A stretch of 64,000 bases of DNA, from assembly GCA_943787295.1 (NCBI GenBank), contig CALSLW010000002.1, positions 710,189 through 774,188 of the forward strand. Reading direction: 5' to 3'. Shown here piece after piece: positions 9,167 to 17,730 of this stretch; within the stretch, counting starts at the first letter, position 1; every line of letters begins with the position of its first letter. The notes beneath the pieces are model-generated. The model saw nothing but the letters and a program-made list of their open reading frames with translations. It ran no database searches and was not told where the DNA came from. This DNA is from an uncultured Flavobacteriaceae bacterium. Lineage in GTDB: Bacteria; Bacteroidota; Bacteroidia; Flavobacteriales; Flavobacteriaceae. A program made the translations under genes and the position numbers.

Positions 9167-9517
9167 TTATTCTATCGAGAAAGCACTAACGGAATACGCC
9201 TCTCCCACCCCTTTAACTACATCAATAATCCCATTTGGATTAATTTGTGCGTCATCAAATTCGATTAAAGCGTTTTTTGAGGGAAAATCAACCCTTGCTT
9301 TTGAGATACCAAGGGTAGCATTGAGTTCCTTTTCTATCACTGCAGCACAGCCCATCGCACAAACCATTCCTTCAATGGTCATAGAAACGGTCGCAGTAGC
9401 AACCTCAACCCTAGTGCTTTCCTCTTGTTGTATAGGAGGGGTTTTCGTTTCGGGCTTTTTAGATTGACAACTACTGCCAAGGATTAAAGTCAGTAAAACA
9501 AGCAATGTTCTTTTCAT
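9167..9517 (-). CDS. Lipoprotein with a heavy-metal-associated (HMA) domain
   Basis: A signal peptide with lipobox (LILGSSC, Cys17) is followed by a Thr/Pro/Glu-rich linker and one HMA ferredoxin-like domain, residues about 45-115. The metal-binding loop reads GMVCAMGC; the usual HMA loop is GMTCxxC. The domain suggests periplasmic binding or delivery of copper or another soft metal. No P-type ATPase or copper operon lies beside it. It converges on gldD with a gap of three bases. The metal is not shown by the sequence. Confidence 0.82.
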   Translation of the reverse strand: MKRTLLVLLTLILGSSCQSKKPETKTPPIQQEESTRVEVATATVSMTIEGMVCAMGCAAVIEKELNATLGISKARVDFPSKNALIEFDDAQINPNGIIDVVKGVGEAYSVSAFSIE

Positions 9518-9589
9518 GGGATAAAATTAGTGAATTAATCAATAATGTGTTTTATAGAAAAGGCGCACATTTGTAAAAAAAAGTAGCGA

Positions 9590-10474
9590 ATGTCTGTCGC
9601 GGTTAAAAAGTGGGTTTATTTGATTGTCCTTTCGATTATTTGGGGAAGCTCATATATTCTCATTAAAAAGGGGCTGGTAGGTTTGACCCCGATTCAGCTG
9701 GGGACATTTCGCATTTTAATGACTACCATTATCTTGTTGTTAGTCGGTTATAAAAGTCTACGTGGTTGGTCTTTTGAGCAGTGGAAATGGTTGGTCTTTA
9801 CGGGTTTCTTTGGTACATTTTTTCCCTCTTTTCTCTTTGCTTTTTCTGAAACAGAAATCAATAGTTCTGTCGTGGCAGTACTCAATGGATTAACGCCGCT
9901 ATTTACCATTATTATTGCGTTTTTCTTCTTTCAACAACGGGTCAAGAAAAAACAACTGGGAGGTGTCCTAGTAGGGTTTTTAGGAACAGTCATCTTAGTG
10001 GCACAAGAGTTTAGTTTAAGCTCAACAGGAGATGGGAGATATGCCTTTTTAGTTGTTCTCGCGTCGATGTGCTACGCCATTAATGTAAATACGCTTAAAC
10101 ACAAACTAGAAGGTGTTGCCCCCATGGCAATTGCTTTGGCGAATTTTATCGCCATCTGTATCCCCGCATTGATTCTTTTATTGACTTCTCCTTTTCCATG
10201 GGACAGTTTTTATACCGATACAACTATTTTGACTTCGATGGGATACATCTTTATTTTATCTCTTTTTGGGACGGCATTCGCCAAAGTTTTATTCAACGAA
10301 TTACTCACTTTTTCTTCCACGGTGTTTTCCATTTCCATTACCTATCTATTGCCTATTGTTGCGATAGGATGGGGGGTGTTAGATGGCGAAAGTTTTGGTG
10401 GTATACAATGGCTTGCCTGTGGTTTGATTTTAGGTGGAATTTGCCTGGTTACTGAAACCAAAAAAGCGCCTTAA
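9590..10474 (+). CDS. DMT superfamily EamA transporter
   Basis: Inner membrane drug/metabolite exporter of 294 residues with ten predicted membrane helices in two EamA repeats. The first repeat starts at LIVLSIIWGSSYILIKKGLVGLTPIQLGTFRI, the second near YAFLVVLASMCYAINVNTLKHKL. The length is standard. The substrate cannot be inferred; family members export amino acids, nucleosides or other metabolites. It is a single gene with a hairpin across its stop codon, separated from the convergent M16 genes. A second, distinct EamA protein is at 20.1 kb. Confidence 0.88.
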   Translation: MSVAVKKWVYLIVLSIIWGSSYILIKKGLVGLTPIQLGTFRILMTTIILLLVGYKSLRGWSFEQWKWLVFTGFFGTFFPSFLFAFSETEINSSVVAVLNGLTPLFTIIIAFFFFQQRVKKKQLGGVLVGFLGTVILVAQEFSLSSTGDGRYAFLVVLASMCYAINVNTLKHKLEGVAPMAIALANFIAICIPALILLLTSPFPWDSFYTDTTILTSMGYIFILSLFGTAFAKVLFNELLTFSSTVFSISITYLLPIVAIGWGVLDGESFGGIQWLACGLILGGICLVTETKKAP

Positions 10475-10487
10475 AAAAGACGCTTTT
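10462..10487 (+). terminator. Intrinsic terminator overlapping the EamA stop codon
   Basis: AAAAGCG pairs with CGCTTTT around a 12-base loop. The A/T-rich flanks let it act for both the EamA gene and the convergent M16 genes. The EamA stop codon lies in the loop. Confidence 0.6.
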
Positions 10488-10516
10488 AATCCTCTGCATT
10501 TTTCCTCTTTCAAATG

Positions 10517-12592
10517 CTATTGAAAATCTTCGTCAGTAAAAGAGATGTTCAACTCAATGGTTGAAGTGACAAAATCTATTTTCTGTGGACCAAATGATTG
10601 GGTAACGGTATGTGGAAATAAAATTCCGTCAACCGCTTTATAGTCGCCTATCACAGTTTCTTGTGTGATAGTGTTTCCACCCATTTCTTGGGTTTCACTG
10701 ATCTTAATTTTTAAACCGCTATTTACGCTATAGAAATAAGATTTGCTTTCGCTCACTTTAATTTCATACGCTTTTGTCCCATCGACATCAACAATGCCAA
10801 TGAGATTAATTTGAGCAGGGTCTAAGGTTAATTCGGTAAAAACTGCCGTGTCTGGTAAAGCTTTAGCTAGAGCCGCAGCATCCATAGGCATGCGTTGTCC
10901 TTGTGCTTCATTATAGCCTTCGGTTTTATTGACAACCTGCTTCTGCACAATATTCCCCATCATTTTCACGGCGAGGAAAGATTGTTGTGCATTGGTCTTT
11001 TTGCTTTCGATTTCTAGGGTCATTCCTTGCATGCTGGCAGAGGCAATTTCTTTTTTCGATTGAACTGCTTTTGCTTTGTCTTTTCCGCCTATGGCTTCAA
11101 AATAAGCATTGATAACGCTACTTACATCTACTCCTTCTGATAGTGAGCTGTCATAATCTGGACGTTCCACTTTTCTTCCGTATTTATCATAAAATTTGAT
11201 GGGAAGTGTTTTATCAAATGGAGCCACTTTTTCTAGATTTTCGAGAACTTCACTTCCTTTTCCAGTGACAAAAATGCGGGCGTTATTAAGGTGAAAATAT
11301 TTTTGTGTTACACGCTGAATATCCTCGATGCTAACCGCATTAATCTTTTGTAAATAGGTGGTGTAAAAATCACTGGGTAACCCTTCTGTCAAAATAGAAA
11401 GTGCATATTGTGCAATGGTTGAAGGTTGCTCTAATGCAAGGACAAAATTCCCCACATATTTTGCTTTTGCTTGATCGAGCTCTTTCTGACTTACAGGGAG
11501 TTCTCTTATTTTATCAATCTCTTTTACCATTTCAACCACAGCACTATCAGTAACTGTGTTACGCACTTTTGCAGAAGCACGAAAACGAGCTTTGGTATAC
11601 TTTGGCACCGAAAAAGAAGAATAGGCACCATAAGTATAGCCTTTATCCTCTCTAAGATTAATAAACAATCTCGATTGACCTCCTCCACCTAAAATTCGAT
11701 TGGCTAGTAGGACTGCGAAATAATCGGGACTTGTCTTTTTAATTTCTGTTGTAAAAATTACTGCAATTTGTGATTGAACAGTGCTGGGCATATCGGTGAA
11801 ATAAACACTCAATTCACTCGCATTCTTTGCAGGAATAAAAGGCTCCCCAACATTTTTTTTCCCTTTCCATGATCCAAATAACTTTTTAATCTGCTGTTTT
11901 ATCTCATTAGGTTTTATATCCCCGATCAATATTAAATAAGCGTTTTCTGGAGTGAAATTAGATTCATAAAAGGTGGTAACATCTTCTAGTTTAGTGTTGG
12001 ATAGTTTTTCTACAGTAAGATATTCCGCATAAGGGTGTTTTTCCCCATAACTAATAATACGTTCCACACGCTTGGCAATGGCGGCAACTTGATTGTCTGC
12101 GTTTTTAAGGTTTTCTAATAGTTTTGCTTTTTCTTTTTCAAATTCTTCTGGACTAAAGCGAGGTTGTAAAGCGGCATTTGCCATCATGGTTAAAACACGA
12201 GGAAAATATCGCGAAAGTGAACTGCTAGATGCACTTGCTGCACCAAAATTCATTCGAGCGCCTAAAAAATCAATTTCTTCTTCAAAAACATCTTTTTCAA
12301 TGGTTAGAGAGCCTTTTCCAAGCATACGAGACAGCAGTGCATTCGCGCCTGCTTTTTCTCTTTCAAAAATGGGAGGAGTATCCACGTTAAGAACCGCTGT
12401 AACTCTAGGGAGTTTATGATTTTCTACCAATAAAACCTGAAGCCCATTCTCTAGTTTAAAGTAAACTGGTTCATCCAGTTGAATCTCTGGGGCTTTAGCT
12501 GCTGGCGGTTGTTGATTTCGGTCAATTTGACTATAAACAAAGCTTATGATAAAAAAGAATAAGCAGGATAAGGATAGTTTTTTCATCATCAA
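10517..12592 (-). CDS. M16 family peptidase, non-catalytic subunit with C-terminal extension
   Basis: Partner subunit of a two-gene periplasmic M16B protease. Signal peptide at residues 1-21. The two M16 repeats cover about 40-480 (YFKLENGLQVLLVENHKLPRVTAVLNVDTPP, later QKELDQAKAKYVGNFVLALEQPS). The zinc motif HxxEH is missing: the equivalent segment reads AGANALLSRMLGKGS. This matches the known pairing of an active and an inactive M16 subunit. The roughly 190-residue tail (from about 500) is an outer-membrane-lipoprotein-like region with YEIKVSESKSYFYSVNSGLKIKI. Two ATG codons in a row open the gene. It starts one base after its active partner ends. Confidence 0.9.
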   Translation of the reverse strand: MMMKKLSLSCLFFFIISFVYSQIDRNQQPPAAKAPEIQLDEPVYFKLENGLQVLLVENHKLPRVTAVLNVDTPPIFEREKAGANALLSRMLGKGSLTIEKDVFEEEIDFLGARMNFGAASASSSSLSRYFPRVLTMMANAALQPRFSPEEFEKEKAKLLENLKNADNQVAAIAKRVERIISYGEKHPYAEYLTVEKLSNTKLEDVTTFYESNFTPENAYLILIGDIKPNEIKQQIKKLFGSWKGKKNVGEPFIPAKNASELSVYFTDMPSTVQSQIAVIFTTEIKKTSPDYFAVLLANRILGGGGQSRLFINLREDKGYTYGAYSSFSVPKYTKARFRASAKVRNTVTDSAVVEMVKEIDKIRELPVSQKELDQAKAKYVGNFVLALEQPSTIAQYALSILTEGLPSDFYTTYLQKINAVSIEDIQRVTQKYFHLNNARIFVTGKGSEVLENLEKVAPFDKTLPIKFYDKYGRKVERPDYDSSLSEGVDVSSVINAYFEAIGGKDKAKAVQSKKEIASASMQGMTLEIESKKTNAQQSFLAVKMMGNIVQKQVVNKTEGYNEAQGQRMPMDAAALAKALPDTAVFTELTLDPAQINLIGIVDVDGTKAYEIKVSESKSYFYSVNSGLKIKISETQEMGGNTITQETVIGDYKAVDGILFPHTVTQSFGPQKIDFVTSTIELNISFTDEDFQ

Positions 12593-12593
12593 A

Positions 12594-13910
12594 TTATTGT
12601 TTTTCTGAAGTAGGTAAGTAGTCCAGTATTAAACGTTGTTGTGGGTTTAGATACTTTCTAGCTACACGACGAATGTCCTCTCTTGTAATCGAGCGGTAGA
12701 TGTCAATCTCCTTATTAATTAATTTTGTGTCTCTATAAAATGCATAATATTCTGCTAAAGAATTAGCAATGCCCTCGACCGAAGCATTAGCATTAACATA
12801 TTCTGTTTCAAATTTATTTTGAATTTTTTGGTGATCCCTTTTAGAAATTAGGCCTTCTTGAATTTTAACAATTTCCTCGTTGATGGCTAGAAGCAAGTCA
12901 TCAAAAGTGTTTTCCCCAAGTGGTAAGCCAAGGATTATGTATACTCCATAGTCTTCTTGATTAAGATTAAATGCGGCCACTTCTAAAGCGATTTTTTCTT
13001 TATCTACCATTCTCTTGTAGAGTCTAGAGCTTTTTCCATCGCTCAAGTAGGTTGAAATAATTTCCAATACTTTAGCGTCTCTGTTTGTCACCTCTGGGCT
13101 GCGGTAAGCGGTGATTAAAGCGGGAATTTGAATGTTTTTATCGTAGTAGGTTGCTTTTCTCTCCTTTTCAATCGGAGCTTCGGTTATGGCAATTCTCTCT
13201 ACAGGGGGTCCTTTAGGAATCCGTGAAAAATAATTTTCAATCCATTGCTTAGATTGATCAATATCAATGTCTCCAGCAACAACTAAGACGGCGTTATTGG
13301 GGACATAGTACTGATTTCTAAAGGCAATAAATTCTTCTAAAGAGGCAGCGTCAAGATCTTCCATTGATCCTATCGAAGCGCGTTTGTATGGGTGTAAATC
13401 AAAAATGTTTTTTTTCACTTCATCTTGATAATACGCATAAGGAGAGTTGTCGAAGTTGGCTCTTTTTTCTTCTTTTACAACTTCGTTTTGGGTTTTTATA
13501 CCCTCCTTGTTAATCACAGGATGTAACATGCGCTCTGCTTCCATCCAAAGACCTAGTTGGGTTTGATTTGAGGGGAAGATCTCATAATAATAAGTATAAT
13601 CATCTGTGGTGTAGGCGTTATTTGTTCCTCCTGCTGCTGCAACTATAGAAAACCATTCCCCACGCCCAATGTTTTTGGTCCCTTCAAAAAGCAAGTGTTC
13701 AAAAAAATGCGAAAAACCCGTTCTGTTTTCTTTTTCGTCCTTTCCTCCCACGTGATAAAGAACAGCAGTAGTAACGACTGGTGCTCCGTTATCTTGATGT
13801 AGAATAACATGCAACCCGTTCGCTAGATCATATTCTTCAAACTGTACTTGTTGGGCATAAAGAGTAATCCCAAAAAGCAGTATGAATAAAACAGTAAGCG
13901 CTTTTTTCAT
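12594..13910 (-). CDS. M16 family zinc peptidase, catalytic subunit
   Basis: Secreted zinc protease with a signal peptide ending LYAQ (residue 20). The inverted zinc motif HFFEH is at residues 68-72 and a downstream Glu cluster (NEVVKEEKRAN) supplies the third ligand. A second M16 domain lies at about 190-400 (VVAGDIDIDQSKQWIENYF). At 438 residues it has normal M16B length. It is upstream of the inactive 691-residue subunit, and the two are surely cotranslated. The likely role is degradation of small peptides in the periplasm. Substrates are unknown. Confidence 0.93.
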   Translation of the reverse strand: MKKALTVLFILLFGITLYAQQVQFEEYDLANGLHVILHQDNGAPVVTTAVLYHVGGKDEKENRTGFSHFFEHLLFEGTKNIGRGEWFSIVAAAGGTNNAYTTDDYTYYYEIFPSNQTQLGLWMEAERMLHPVINKEGIKTQNEVVKEEKRANFDNSPYAYYQDEVKKNIFDLHPYKRASIGSMEDLDAASLEEFIAFRNQYYVPNNAVLVVAGDIDIDQSKQWIENYFSRIPKGPPVERIAITEAPIEKERKATYYDKNIQIPALITAYRSPEVTNRDAKVLEIISTYLSDGKSSRLYKRMVDKEKIALEVAAFNLNQEDYGVYIILGLPLGENTFDDLLLAINEEIVKIQEGLISKRDHQKIQNKFETEYVNANASVEGIANSLAEYYAFYRDTKLINKEIDIYRSITREDIRRVARKYLNPQQRLILDYLPTSEKQ

Positions 13911-14019
13911 AAATTATAACTTTAATTATTTGACGTGAAATTAGTGAGGATGTTACAATCTTTAATTCTTTAAAGCAATAAAAATCATAAAAAGTCATTA
14001 TTAAATAAAGGTTAAATCG

Positions 14020-14928
14020 GTGTTTACAAAGTTATTTCCGTTATGGGTAAGTTTGAGTGCAATAATAGCACTTATTAATCCCGTTTTATTTATTTGGTTT
14101 TCAGGCCCATGGATTACCTATGGTCTTGGGGGAATTATGCTAGGGATGGGCTTGACCTTACAATGGCAAGATTTTAACCAAATTTTCCAAACACCAAAAT
14201 GGGTTTTCCTGGGTTTATTGCTTCAATTTAGTTTGATGCCCTTAATGGGTTGGTGCTTAGGTGTTTTCTTTGAGTTACCGCCTTTTTTTGCTGTAGGTTT
14301 GATTTTAGTAGCCAGTTGTCCCGGAGGGACCGCTTCTAACGTGATTGCTTATTTGGCTCGTGCAAATGTTGCGTTATCTGTCGCCATGACCACTTGTTCT
14401 ACCCTTGCAGGTATAATTTTGACCCCTTACTTAACGGCTAGTTTATCTGGAAATTATTTATCTGTTGACGCCTGGGGTTTGTTTTACAGTACCGTAAAAG
14501 TGGTTTTGCTTCCAGTGACTTTAGGCGTCATTTTCAATCAATATTTCCCAAAATTCACCAAAAAGGCGATCCCTTTTGCGCCCCCAGTAGCGGTATTATT
14601 AATTGTATTAATCGTTGCAAGTATTATAGGACAAGGAAAAGAGATTATTTTGAACGCTGGTTTAAATTTAATTTTAGCCATCATGATTTTACATCTTTTT
14701 GGTTTTATATTAGGCTTTGTGCTTAGTCGGCTATTTATTAAAGATATTGCCGCAAGTAAAACCATTGCGATAGAAGTTGGGATGCAAAACTCTGGTTTAG
14801 GGGCAGTTTTAGCGCGAGAAAACTTCACTAATCCAGCCACCGCAATCCCCTCGGCTATATCTAGTTTGGTACATTCTATTTACGGAAGTATCTTTGTTTC
14901 AGTTTTTAAAGAAAAAAGTAAAGTTTAA
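14020..14928 (+). CDS. Bile acid:sodium symporter (BASS) family transporter
   Basis: Inner membrane carrier of 302 residues with about nine to ten helices. Family signatures are GIMLGMGLTLQWQDF, LVASCPGGTASNVIAYLARANVALSVAMTTCSTLAGIILTP and AIEVGMQNSGLGAVLA. The two crossover helices that bind sodium and substrate are therefore present. Members carry bile acids, pantoate, pyruvate or other organic anions, so the substrate is open. The start is GTG. It lies three bases before the thiolase gene, so an organic acid linked to acyl-CoA metabolism is possible, but this is only context. Confidence 0.88.
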   Translation: MFTKLFPLWVSLSAIIALINPVLFIWFSGPWITYGLGGIMLGMGLTLQWQDFNQIFQTPKWVFLGLLLQFSLMPLMGWCLGVFFELPPFFAVGLILVASCPGGTASNVIAYLARANVALSVAMTTCSTLAGIILTPYLTASLSGNYLSVDAWGLFYSTVKVVLLPVTLGVIFNQYFPKFTKKAIPFAPPVAVLLIVLIVASIIGQGKEIILNAGLNLILAIMILHLFGFILGFVLSRLFIKDIAASKTIAIEVGMQNSGLGAVLARENFTNPATAIPSAISSLVHSIYGSIFVSVFKEKSKV

Positions 14929-14931
14929 CCT

Positions 14932-16104
14932 ATGCAAAAAGTTGTTGTTGTTTCGGCTAAAAGAACTCCGATAGGAAAATTTATGGGAGGTTTATCTACT
15001 GTGCCAGCGCCTACATTAGGGGCTATTGCTATTAAAGGAGCATTAGCAGCAGCTGGAGTAGAACCTTCTCAAGTAGAAGAAGTTTATATGGGAAATGTCC
15101 TGCAAGCGGGTGTGGGCCAAGCGCCAGCACGGCAAGCAGCCATACAAGCTGGAATTCCAGATACAGTACCTTGTACCACGGTCAATAAAGTGTGTTCTTC
15201 TGGGATGAAAACCATTGCAATGGCAGCACAAGCAATCGCTTTAGGCGATGTTGATGTAGTGGTTGCTGGCGGAATGGAAAACATGAGCCTAGCGCCACAC
15301 ATTGTTCCTATGCGAACAGGAGTAAAATTTGGCACAGCCCAATTAGAAGATGTCATGCAAAAAGACGGATTGATCGATGCCTTTGACCAAGTCGCCATGG
15401 GTACTTTTGCCGATGCTACTGCGGTAAAACACAGCATTTCTAGAGAAGAGCAAGATGCTTTTGCTGTCGAATCTTATACCCGTTCTGCCGCCGCATGGAC
15501 CAGTGGAGCGATGAAAAATGAAATTGTTCCAGTTGCTGTTCCACAGCGAAGAGGAGAAGATAAAATTGTCGCGGAAGATGAAGAGTACACTAACGTAATG
15601 ATGGAGAAAATTCCCAACTTACGTCCCGCTTTTACCAAAGGGGGAACCGTTACTGCCGCGAACGCCTCAACCATTAATGACGGGGCAGCTGCTGTAGTGT
15701 TGATGTCAGCAACGAAAGCAAAAAGCCTGGGGATAGAAGTCCTAGCGACCATAGAAAGTTATGCCGATGCCGCGCAAGATCCTAAATGGTTCACCACCGC
15801 CCCAGCAAAGGCATTGCCCATCGCTTTAGCAAAAGCGGGGGTCAGTCAAGAAGAGGTAGAACTCTTTGAATTTAACGAAGCCTTCTCTGTAGTAGGTTTA
15901 GCCAATATAAAAATCTTAGGCCTTGCGGCCGAAAAAGTGAATGTACACGGGGGAGCAGTTTCCTTAGGACACCCCTTAGGATGCTCTGGTGCGCGTATCG
16001 TGGTGACTTTATTAAATGCATTGCAAGTCAATCAAAAATCTTTAGGAGCAGCTGCCATTTGTAATGGTGGAGGCGGAGCTTCTGCACTAGTCATCCGTCG
16101 ATAA
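14932..16104 (+). CDS. Acetyl-CoA C-acetyltransferase (thiolase)
   Basis: Condenses two acetyl-CoA or cleaves 3-ketoacyl-CoA in the cytoplasm. Thiolase motifs are all present: the nucleophile Cys in NKVCSSGMKTI (about residue 88), the His of EFNEAFSV-downstream GGAVSLGHPLGCSGAR (near 348) and the second Cys in ICNGGGGASALVI near the C-terminus. The length (390) is exactly that of bacterial degradative/biosynthetic thiolases. Together with 3-hydroxyacyl-CoA dehydrogenase at 19.2 kb and ETF at 21 kb, it points to butanoyl/short-chain acyl-CoA metabolism. It is followed after three bases by a PorP-like gene. Confidence 0.96.
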   Translation: MQKVVVVSAKRTPIGKFMGGLSTVPAPTLGAIAIKGALAAAGVEPSQVEEVYMGNVLQAGVGQAPARQAAIQAGIPDTVPCTTVNKVCSSGMKTIAMAAQAIALGDVDVVVAGGMENMSLAPHIVPMRTGVKFGTAQLEDVMQKDGLIDAFDQVAMGTFADATAVKHSISREEQDAFAVESYTRSAAAWTSGAMKNEIVPVAVPQRRGEDKIVAEDEEYTNVMMEKIPNLRPAFTKGGTVTAANASTINDGAAAVVLMSATKAKSLGIEVLATIESYADAAQDPKWFTTAPAKALPIALAKAGVSQEEVELFEFNEAFSVVGLANIKILGLAAEKVNVHGGAVSLGHPLGCSGARIVVTLLNALQVNQKSLGAAAICNGGGGASALVIRR

Positions 16105-16107
16105 ATA

Positions 16108-16680
16108 GTGAAAAAATTCCTCTTCATAATCGTTTTCTATAGCAGTTTTGTTGCCGCTCAAGAAGCACATATTCTCTTTAATAGAAAGAATATGGCAGTT
16201 TACAACAATATTGATGTCAACCGTCTAGAGCGTTTATATGCCACTCATAACCCCGCACTGAAGCCAGTAACAAGTTATTTTAGCCCTATTCTGGGATTTG
16301 GGATGCATTATCTAACACCTGATTATTTTATTGGAATAGGCGTGCCCAGTTTATTCAACAACAAGCGTTTTCAAGACAATAGCGGTTGGGAAACCACCGC
16401 GACAGAACTAGCCTATGTTTATTTTTCTGGCGGAACAACGCTAGCTATAAATGAAAACTTCAAACTTGAACCCGTCTTGATTTATCGCGCTGTGCCCAAT
16501 AGTCCAAATCTTTTCTCGGGCACCTTTGCTGTCAACTTTAAAGAGCAATTTTCCATTGGTGGGGGTTATGCAAATAATAACAATATGGCCTTTTTTATCA
16601 CCTCAAAAAACGTAGAAAAAATCGAATGGGGTTATGGCTATGATGTTTTTACGTTTTTTAGAAAAAGTGTAACTTCATAG
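16108..16680 (+). CDS. PorP/SprF-like outer membrane protein, half length
   Basis: Signal peptide (residues 1-17, ending VAAQ) followed by beta-strand-rich sequence. The stretch FGMHYLTPDYFIGIGVPSLFNNKRFQDN, then LKLEP-like NFKLEPVLIYRAVPNSP and FKEQFSIGGGYANNNNMAFFI, matches the C-terminal half of type IX secretion PorP/SprF proteins. Those proteins are usually about 300 residues; this one has 190 and lacks the first half, though it keeps its own signal peptide. It may be a reduced, stand-alone relative or an old in-frame deletion. There is no adjacent gliding adhesin. The start is GTG. PorP/SprF assignment is by pattern only. Confidence 0.7.
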   Translation: MKKFLFIIVFYSSFVAAQEAHILFNRKNMAVYNNIDVNRLERLYATHNPALKPVTSYFSPILGFGMHYLTPDYFIGIGVPSLFNNKRFQDNSGWETTATELAYVYFSGGTTLAINENFKLEPVLIYRAVPNSPNLFSGTFAVNFKEQFSIGGGYANNNNMAFFITSKNVEKIEWGYGYDVFTFFRKSVTS

Positions 16681-16700
16681 CTATAAACCATAACACTGTC

Positions 16701-17090
16701 ATGCGAAGTATCGTTGTTATTTTCCTCTTTTCCCTTCAATTGGTTTGGGCACAAATTGACTTATCACCTTATGAATTGTCCATTACTTCTGAATTGGCTT
16801 TTGCTCCTGCAACAGAAGAAATCGATCAATTGCGTTTGAGTTTTGAGGCGCAAAAGTGGCCTGTAGAAGTGTTGCGATATACCTTATATCGCTTAAGACA
16901 AAATCCTTATTTAGTGAGTGCGTTTTTTATTCAGTTAACTATCGTGCATCCAGATCAATCAAAAAAGATTGTGATTCCAGTTCCAATAAATGAAAAATAC
17001 ATCAAAGCATTTAAAACAGAAGAAGGCTTTAATGAAAGCTATTACGATTTCTTGTCAGATACCTTTGAGTGGGTTTTAGAGCGTCTCTAG
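16701..17090 (+). CDS. Secreted protein of unknown function
   Basis: I do not recognise this 129-residue protein. A signal peptide ends at VWAQ (residue 18). The mature part is mixed alpha/beta with a conserved-looking core, EVLRYTLYRLRQNPYLVSAFFIQLTIVHPDQSKKIVIPVPIN, and an acidic helical end. No cysteine is present. It lies 20 bases after the PorP-like gene on the same strand and may belong to the same transcript. Its 3' end overlaps the convergent oxidoreductase pseudogene by 15 bases. Codon use looks like its neighbours. Confidence 0.65.
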   Translation: MRSIVVIFLFSLQLVWAQIDLSPYELSITSELAFAPATEEIDQLRLSFEAQKWPVEVLRYTLYRLRQNPYLVSAFFIQLTIVHPDQSKKIVIPVPINEKYIKAFKTEEGFNESYYDFLSDTFEWVLERL

Positions 17091-17460
17091 ATAGTCCCTC
17101 AAATGATCATTTTCAAAGAGTCTTTGTTTGGGTTGCTCTAGCCCGACACGAAACATTGCAAGGGCAAGTTCTTCTGAAGTGATGCTCCTTTTTTTCCCTA
17201 AAAGCTTTAAAATAGGATAGCGTTTCCGGCTAAGGACATAAGCAAAGCTGGTTTCTTTTCTAGGGGTCACGGGATAGATATAACCCGGGCGACAGCTATA
17301 GAAAGTCTTTCACAACAACTTCTTTCAATTTGGGATGCTCAAGGGAAGAAGGCTTTCGCACTATGCTAACGACCTCTTTGATGTTAGGCGCCGCTAGTGC
17401 ATGTTGTAAAATAAGTTGGCCTATCATTCCAGAGCTTCCTGCGAGGAGTGTTTTTTTCAT
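17076..17460 (-). pseudogene. NAD(P)-binding oxidoreductase remnant with internal deletion
   Basis: The 5' part encodes an intact Rossmann start (MKKTLLAGSSGMIGQLIL) and runs 54 codons to HPKLKEVVVKDFL, then hits TAG. Directly after, in another frame, the family C-terminus resumes with RPGYIYPVTPRKET and continues to ITSEELALAMFRVGLE and the normal stop. In intact atypical-SDR/NAD(P)H-binding proteins (about 215 residues) these two blocks are separated by roughly 90-100 residues. The middle of the gene has therefore been deleted, with loss of frame. A call of only the last 64 codons from a GTG would be misleading. The start abuts the next lipoprotein gene. Confidence 0.8.
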
Positions 17461-17712
17461 TTATTGGCAGTATTCTTCTCCTATTGAAAAAGCATCATAT
17501 ACACTTTTTGTAACCTCACCACTTAATCTATTATCGGGTAAAAAAGAGGCTATGTCATTATCAGTAGAAACATCAAGGCTGTAATTAGCGTCTAGGATAA
17601 AAAAGTAGCGACCATCTCGACTCACCTTATCATAAATGTCCCCACACCTTTCTGGGGTAGTGCAGTGACTAACCAGATATAAAAGTAGTATTAAAGACAG
17701 TGAGTGCCGCAT
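17461..17712 (-). CDS. Small hypothetical lipoprotein
   Basis: An 83-residue product with a hydrophobic N-terminus and probable lipobox (LYLVSHC, Cys17). The mature part (TTPERCGDIYDKVSRDGRYFFILDANYSLDV) carries two more cysteines, one near its start and one at the end (EEYCQ). They could form a disulfide in the periplasm. I do not recognise the family. Its stop directly precedes the ATG of the broken oxidoreductase gene, so both were probably cotranscribed. The call rests on the signal and the clean fit between neighbours. Confidence 0.6.
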   Translation of the reverse strand: MRHSLSLILLLYLVSHCTTPERCGDIYDKVSRDGRYFFILDANYSLDVSTDNDIASFLPDNRLSGEVTKSVYDAFSIGEEYCQ

Positions 17713-17730
17713 GCTAACAAGGTATAAAAT

